Below are positions 7,208-11,211 of a stretch of DNA of 11,211 bases, piece by piece. How positions within the stretch are numbered: the stretch's first letter is position 1; each line of letters starts with the position of its first letter. The notes under the pieces are model-generated. The model saw only the letters and a program-made list of their open reading frames with translations, was not told the origin of the DNA and ran no database searches. Source of the stretch: Sphingomonadales bacterium. GTDB lineage: Bacteria; Pseudomonadota; Alphaproteobacteria; Sphingomonadales; Sphingomonadaceae. The stretch spans positions 1-11,211 of the forward strand of contig JAGPVK010000265.1 in assembly GCA_018067055.1 (NCBI GenBank), read 5' to 3'. Made by a program: the position numbers and the translations under genes.

Positions 7208-8380
7208 ATGATTGAAACTCAAGATAGCGCACGCCGCTGGCCGACGGCACCGCCCGATGGCGTGCTCGCAGGCGTCATGCTTTCCTTTCTCGCGACGGCA
7301 GGCCTATTTTACGTCAATATCATGGCAGCGATCGTAGACGGTTTGAAAAACGGTCTGGGTTTTACTGACAGTCAGGCAGGAAATGTCGCCGCCGCCAATA
7401 TTTATGGCGCAGCACTGGGCGCGCTGGTCGCCATCTTTCTGATCAAACGTGTTTCCTGGCGCTATGTCGCGTTCGGACTGTTGCTGACATTGATCGCAAT
7501 CGACTTGGCTTCAATGGTGATTATATCCCCGGTGGCAATGATCGGGGTTCGGTTGCTGCACGGCATTGCCGGGGGTTTGCTGGTCGGCCTTTCCTATGGT
7601 GTGATCGCGCGCGTCAAGAATCCGGACCGGACATTCGGTATCTTGCTGTTCGTGCAATTCGGCCTTGGCGGGCTTGGTGTCATGACATTGCCGCGGCTGG
7701 TGCCAATATATGGCGCATCGGTGCTGTTCATTGCGCTTATCCTGTTCAGTCTTGCCACCCTGATGATGCTGCCGTTTCTGGATCGCTATCCGGCAAATCA
7801 ACCGCGCGACAAGACGATGGCCGGTCCGGTGCACTGGAAGCCGCTGTTGCTGACACTTGGTGCGATTTTTCTGTTTCAGGCGGCCAATATGGGGCTTCTT
7901 GCTTATATCATCGGACTGGGTATCGATTATGGTCTCGAGCGGGATTATGTGTCGACCGCTCTCGGTCTGGCTACCTGGGTTGCTCTCGCCGGGCCGCTTG
8001 TGGTGATTTTCATGGGTGTCCGGTTCGGTCGTTTCTGGCCTCTCGCTATTGTCATGCTGCTAACCCTGCTTGGCACAGCCGCGTTTCTGTGGAGCGCCAA
8101 TCCGGTGATGTACCTGCTGGCCAATTGCGGCACCGGCATTACCTGGGGAATGGTCATGGCTTATCTGCTCGGCATGGCGGCCCAGTTCGACAAGGCCGGA
8201 CGCACTGCGGCGGCAGCCGGTTTTGTTTCGAAGGTCGGTCTGGCTTCCGGGCCGCTCGTCGTCGGGCAAATGCTGGCCGCAGGCTTTTCCTATGCGGACA
8301 TGCTTTATGCAGTCTTCGCCCTGCTGGTTCACAGCATGGTGGTCATGCTCTTCCCGGCGGCAATATTGGATCGCAAATGA
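7208..8380 (+). CDS. Major facilitator superfamily transporter
   Basis: This 390-residue inner-membrane protein has twelve predicted hydrophobic segments in the usual 6+6 arrangement, at roughly 18-43, 57-79, 85-106, 108-134, 142-165, 168-190, 210-237, 249-270, 275-295, 298-325, 333-358 and 362-386. The central cytoplasmic loop is around 191-209. A conserved-looking RLLHGIAGGLLVG lies in segment 4 (115-127). The loop between segments 2 and 3 (FLIKRVSWRY) departs from the common MFS motif A. ATG 7208 is chosen over the TTG at 7193 because it is 5 bases after the hydrolase stop, and the TTG would add only five residues overlapping the hydrolase end; the SD is poor, so coupling to the upstream gene is likely. 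Between an exported hydrolase and GABA-degrading enzymes, import of the released product is the natural reading. The substrate is not readable from sequence, and export cannot be excluded. Confidence 0.9.
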   Translation: MIETQDSARRWPTAPPDGVLAGVMLSFLATAGLFYVNIMAAIVDGLKNGLGFTDSQAGNVAAANIYGAALGALVAIFLIKRVSWRYVAFGLLLTLIAIDLASMVIISPVAMIGVRLLHGIAGGLLVGLSYGVIARVKNPDRTFGILLFVQFGLGGLGVMTLPRLVPIYGASVLFIALILFSLATLMMLPFLDRYPANQPRDKTMAGPVHWKPLLLTLGAIFLFQAANMGLLAYIIGLGIDYGLERDYVSTALGLATWVALAGPLVVIFMGVRFGRFWPLAIVMLLTLLGTAAFLWSANPVMYLLANCGTGITWGMVMAYLLGMAAQFDKAGRTAAAAGFVSKVGLASGPLVVGQMLAAGFSYADMLYAVFALLVHSMVVMLFPAAILDRK

Positions 8381-8493
8381 CGGCGAGATTCTGGCACCAT
8401 GTTTTGGTTCCAACTGGCGCTGTAACTGCCCGCTCCGAAACGGCAGAGAATTATTTTGCTATTGTCGGGAGCACCTCAGATCATGAATTTTAG
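8377..8493 (+). other. Possible 38-codon coupling ORF between transporter and dehydrogenase
   Basis: An ATG at 8377 overlaps the transporter stop as ATGA and opens a 38-codon frame that ends in a TAG at 8491-8493, ten bases into the dehydrogenase gene. The encoded peptide (beginning MTARFWHHV) has no recognisable feature. Its value, if any, would be to carry ribosomes across the 102-base gap. The same 102 bases show no clear promoter and no terminator. This is probably not a functional protein. Confidence 0.15.
8467..8471 (+). promoter_or_regulatory. Shine-Dalgarno for gabD-like gene
   Basis: GGGAG lies 11 bases before ATG 8483. It supports that start over the in-frame TTG at 8456, which has no SD and would add nine residues not expected for the family. 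Confidence 0.5.
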
Positions 8494-9937
8494 CGCCTAT
8501 CTTAAGAATGACGCTTATATTGACGGCAAATGGACTGCTGCTGCGAGTGATAAGAGCTTTGCTGTGTTCAATCCGGCTGACGGCAGCAAAATAGCATCTG
8601 TAGCGGATTGCGGTAAAGCTGATACCGAACGCGCAATTGCGGCGGCCGATAAGGCTTTTGCATCATGGTCAGCGCTGACCGCGACTGCGCGCGCCGAAAA
8701 GCTCATGGCATGGCATGCATTGATGCTCGCCCACGAAAATGAACTCGCCAATATATTGACCGCCGAGATGGGCAAGCCCCTGGTCGAGGCGGTCGGCGAA
8801 ATCCGCTATGGTGCCAGTTATCTCGAATGGTATGCCGAAGAGGCAAAGCGCGTCTATGGCGATGTCATCCCCCATAGTTCCGGCGATGTCCGCACGCTGG
8901 TCGTGAAGCAGCCGATCGGCGTCTGCGCAGCGATAACGCCCTGGAATTTCCCCAATGCCATGCTGATGCGCAAGGTAGCGGCGGCGCTCGCTGCGGGGTG
9001 CACGATGGTAGCGAAGCCCGCCGAAGACACGCCGCTTTCTGCGCTGGCGATCGCGGCTCTGGCTGAACAGGCGGGAATCCCGCCCGGCGTCCTGAACATT
9101 CTGCCGACAAGCAAGGCGGCGGAAGTCGGTAAAGCACTGACATCCAGTCCAATCGTGCGGAAGCTGTCCTTTACCGGATCGACCGAAGTTGGCCGGCTAT
9201 TGTTGGAACAATGCGCTCCGACGATCAAGAAAACGTCCCTCGAACTCGGCGGCAACGCGCCGTTCATCATTTTCGATGACGCCGATATCGACGCGGCGAT
9301 GGAAGGGCTGATAGCATCAAAATTCCGCAATGCCGGGCAGACCTGCGTGTGCGCAAACCGCATTTTTGTTCATCGCTCGGTTCACCCGGAAGTGACCCAA
9401 AAGCTGATTGATCGGGTGCAGCGGATGAAGGTTGGGCCGGGCGACACAGCCGAGAATGATATTGGTCCGCTGATCAATGTCGCCGCTGTCGAGAAGGTTG
9501 AAAAGCTGGTGGCGGGGGCGATGCGCGCAGGTGCGCAGGTTTTGATCGGTGGCGATCGCCATGCGGCGGGCGGCCTTTTCTTTCAGCCGACCGTCCTCGA
9601 TAATATCAGCAATGACATGGAGATTGCGCGGAGCGAAATATTCGGTCCGGTCGCGACGCTGATACCCTTCGACAGCGAAGCGGAGGTCATCGCTCTGGCC
9701 AACGACACGCCTTATGGTCTGGCCGCCTATTTTTACAGCCGCGACATCGGCAGAGTCTGGCGCGTTGGCGAAGCGCTCGAATATGGCATGGTCGGGATCA
9801 ACCAGGGCATCATATCATCAGCAGCGGCACCATTCGGCGGCGTCAAGCAGTCGGGTCTTGGCCGGGAGGGCTCGAAATACGGGCTCGAGGATTATCTGGA
9901 AATGAAATATCTGTGCTTGGGAGGCATTGCGGAATGA
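8483..9937 (+). CDS. Succinate-semialdehyde dehydrogenase (GabD-like, probably NAD+-preferring)
   Basis: This 484-residue cytosolic aldehyde dehydrogenase is expected to oxidise succinate semialdehyde, or a near homologue, to the dicarboxylate. The catalytic C288 lies in GQTCVCANR, with C290 forming the Cys-x-Cys pair typical of this subfamily. The general base is E254 in LELGGNAP, with N155 in PWNFP, K178 in VAKPAEDTP and E385 in SEIFGP. Residues that hold the succinate carboxylate in characterised enzymes appear present: R163, R282 and S445. Length and colinearity with E. coli GabD are excellent from end to end. The cofactor segment reads KPAEDTP, with E181 where E. coli GabD has serine; the human NAD+-dependent enzyme also has glutamate, so NAD+ use is inferred. 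The last base pairs of the gene hold the SD for gabT and its stop overlaps the gabT start. Together the two enzymes make the GABA shunt to succinate. Confidence 0.93.
   Translation: MNFSAYLKNDAYIDGKWTAAASDKSFAVFNPADGSKIASVADCGKADTERAIAAADKAFASWSALTATARAEKLMAWHALMLAHENELANILTAEMGKPLVEAVGEIRYGASYLEWYAEEAKRVYGDVIPHSSGDVRTLVVKQPIGVCAAITPWNFPNAMLMRKVAAALAAGCTMVAKPAEDTPLSALAIAALAEQAGIPPGVLNILPTSKAAEVGKALTSSPIVRKLSFTGSTEVGRLLLEQCAPTIKKTSLELGGNAPFIIFDDADIDAAMEGLIASKFRNAGQTCVCANRIFVHRSVHPEVTQKLIDRVQRMKVGPGDTAENDIGPLINVAAVEKVEKLVAGAMRAGAQVLIGGDRHAAGGLFFQPTVLDNISNDMEIARSEIFGPVATLIPFDSEAEVIALANDTPYGLAAYFYSRDIGRVWRVGEALEYGMVGINQGIISSAAAPFGGVKQSGLGREGSKYGLEDYLEMKYLCLGGIAE
9919..9924 (+). promoter_or_regulatory. 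Shine-Dalgarno for gabT inside gabD
   Basis: GGGAGG within the 3' end of the dehydrogenase gene sits 9 bases before ATG 9934. It identifies the aminotransferase start and supports co-translation. Confidence 0.65.
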
Positions 9938-11211
9938 ACGTATCAGCCAAAGTGGAAAGCTCTATTGAAGTGACTGGTAATGCCGCATGGCAAGTGCGCA
10001 AGAACGCAGCCATTGCCAGAGGTGAGGGCAATGCCGCGCCGATCTACGTTGACCGGGCCAGAGGGTCGGAAATCTGGGATGTTGAAGGTCGGCGCTATGT
10101 GGACTTCGGGGCCGGAATAGCGGTTTGCAATACCGGCCACATGCATCCGAAGATCCATGCAGCGGTGACCGCGCAACTGGAACGGTTCAGCCACACATGT
10201 GTCATGGTCACGCCCTATGACAGCGCCGTGATGCTGGCCGAGCGGTTGAACAAATGCGCGCCCGGCGACAGCCTCAAGAAGAGCATGTTCGTGACAACCG
10301 GCGCAGAAGCCGTGGAAAATGCGATCAAGATCGCTCGTGCCCATACTGGCCGTCGTGGCGTCATAGCCTTTGATGGCGGTTATCATGGCCGGACGATGAT
10401 GACCCTGGGGCTGACTGGCAAAGTAACGCCCTACAAGAATCGCTTTGGCCCGTTTCCCGGTGAAATTTACCGCGCACCCTTCCCGATTGCCTATCATGGA
10501 ATCAGCGTGGAGGATTCGCTGCGTGCTCTGCAGATTCTGTTCAAGACCGACATTGAGCCGAGGGATTGTGCCGCGATAATCGTCGAGCCGGTGCAGGGCG
10601 AGGGCGGATTTTATCCGGCGCCAGACGCGTTTCTGCAAGCGCTTCGGCAGATTTGCGATGAACATGGCATATTGTTGATCTTCGACGAAATCCAGACCGG
10701 CTTTGGCCGCACCGGCAAGCTGTTTGCGGCCGAACATGCGAAAGTGGAAGCGGATTTGATGACCGTTGCCAAAGGTCTGGCGGGCGGCTTCCCGTTGGCG
10801 GCGGTGATCGGGAAACAAGAGATCATGGATGCACCTGAACCAGGCGGGCTGGGTGGCACCTATGCAGGGTCACCGATTGGTTGCGCTGCTGCGCTTGCGG
10901 TGCTTGATGTGATAGAAGAAGAAAGCCTTGTCGAGGCATCGGTCCATATCGGCCGGGTTTTCGCTAAGCGGCTGCTTGCGTTGCAGGCAGAATTTCCTGA
11001 CCGGATCGGAGATGTGCGCTGCGATCGCGGCGCAATGGTCGCGCTTGAACTGGTAGAAAATGGTGATGCCAATTGCGGTGATGCTGCCTTGACAAAGGCG
11101 ATAGTGACAGCGGCCTATCAGGAGGGACTGATCGCATTGACGTGTGGTGTTCGTGGCAACGTTTTCAGGTTCCTGCCGGCGCTGACGATCTCAGACGAGC
11201 TAATCCATGAA
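9934..11211 (+). CDS. 4-aminobutyrate aminotransferase (GabT-like), 3' end cut by window
   Basis: An open frame of 426 codons runs to the right edge without a stop. It encodes a class III PLP-dependent aminotransferase that moves the omega-amino group of GABA (or a similar amine) to 2-oxoglutarate, giving succinate semialdehyde. The PLP lysine is K280 in TVAKGLAGG and the PLP-pairing aspartate is D251 in IFDEIQTG. GGYHGR (148-153) stacks on and binds cofactor and substrate, and E223 in EPVQGEGG matches the glutamate switch (E211) of E. coli GabT. GGLGGTYAGSPIGC lies at 304-317, and R412 is the expected carboxylate-binding arginine. Compared with E. coli GabT it has a slightly longer N-terminus and lacks only about a dozen C-terminal residues, which must lie beyond the window. 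The start ATG overlaps the dehydrogenase stop (ATGA). Another omega-aminotransferase specificity is possible, but the match to GabT is close. Confidence 0.93.
   Translation, partial: MNVSAKVESSIEVTGNAAWQVRKNAAIARGEGNAAPIYVDRARGSEIWDVEGRRYVDFGAGIAVCNTGHMHPKIHAAVTAQLERFSHTCVMVTPYDSAVMLAERLNKCAPGDSLKKSMFVTTGAEAVENAIKIARAHTGRRGVIAFDGGYHGRTMMTLGLTGKVTPYKNRFGPFPGEIYRAPFPIAYHGISVEDSLRALQILFKTDIEPRDCAAIIVEPVQGEGGFYPAPDAFLQALRQICDEHGILLIFDEIQTGFGRTGKLFAAEHAKVEADLMTVAKGLAGGFPLAAVIGKQEIMDAPEPGGLGGTYAGSPIGCAAALAVLDVIEEESLVEASVHIGRVFAKRLLALQAEFPDRIGDVRCDRGAMVALELVENGDANCGDAALTKAIVTAAYQEGLIALTCGVRGNVFRFLPALTISDELIHE

Noticed and set aside
9943..10818. An antisense open frame of 291 residues in the last part of the window
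   Set aside because: The + strand there encodes an intact GabT with all PLP residues; it continues off the right edge, which can make the antisense frame look like the main ORF.
1058..11211. Calling the cluster a nylon-oligomer (nyl) operon
   Set aside because: Only the fold and order of chemistries agree; there is no NylA or NylC homologue, and the aminotransferase and dehydrogenase match GABA-type enzymes closely.

Overview
The window looks like chromosomal DNA of an alphaproteobacterium, most likely a sphingomonad (Sphingomonadales). The reasons are the moderately GC-rich codon use, a TonB-dependent receptor of the kind abundant in that group, and a TPR-sulfotransferase directly behind the receptor, a pairing I recall from sphingomonad and caulobacter genomes. 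No rRNA, tRNA, CRISPR array, insertion sequence or integrase is visible. All supported genes lie on the + strand and are tightly packed.

Layout. 99-992: a nitrilase-superfamily carbon-nitrogen hydrolase. 993-1057: a short gap holding a small hairpin and a good Shine-Dalgarno (SD) sequence. 1058-3451: a TonB-dependent outer-membrane receptor with a signal peptide. 3467-3508: a possible 13-codon leader ORF with the best SD seen in the window; its stop overlaps the next start. 3505-5052: a TPR-containing sulfotransferase. 5049-7202: a large exported protein with an N-terminal beta-sandwich-like region, a middle region I do not recognise, and a C-terminal serine hydrolase of the beta-lactamase / class C / NylB fold. 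7208-8380: a 12-TM major facilitator transporter. 8483-9937: a GabD-like succinate-semialdehyde dehydrogenase. 9934 to the right edge: a GabT-like 4-aminobutyrate (omega-amino acid) aminotransferase, cut off by the window about a dozen residues before its expected end.

How they may work together (inference). From 1058 rightwards the genes are joined by ATGA overlaps or gaps of a few bases, so they look like one transcription unit. A plausible reading is an uptake-and-degradation system for an amide- or ester-linked compound that releases GABA or a similar omega-amino acid. The receptor brings it across the outer membrane, the exported hydrolase cuts it, and the MFS protein carries a product across the inner membrane. 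The C-N hydrolase may cleave a remaining amide, GabT makes the semialdehyde, and GabD oxidises it to the dicarboxylate (succinate for GABA) for the TCA cycle. The order of chemistries resembles the nylon-oligomer pathway (NylB-type hydrolase, aminotransferase, semialdehyde dehydrogenase), with an outer-membrane receptor added. The sulfotransferase has no obvious place in this scheme and is the most puzzling component.
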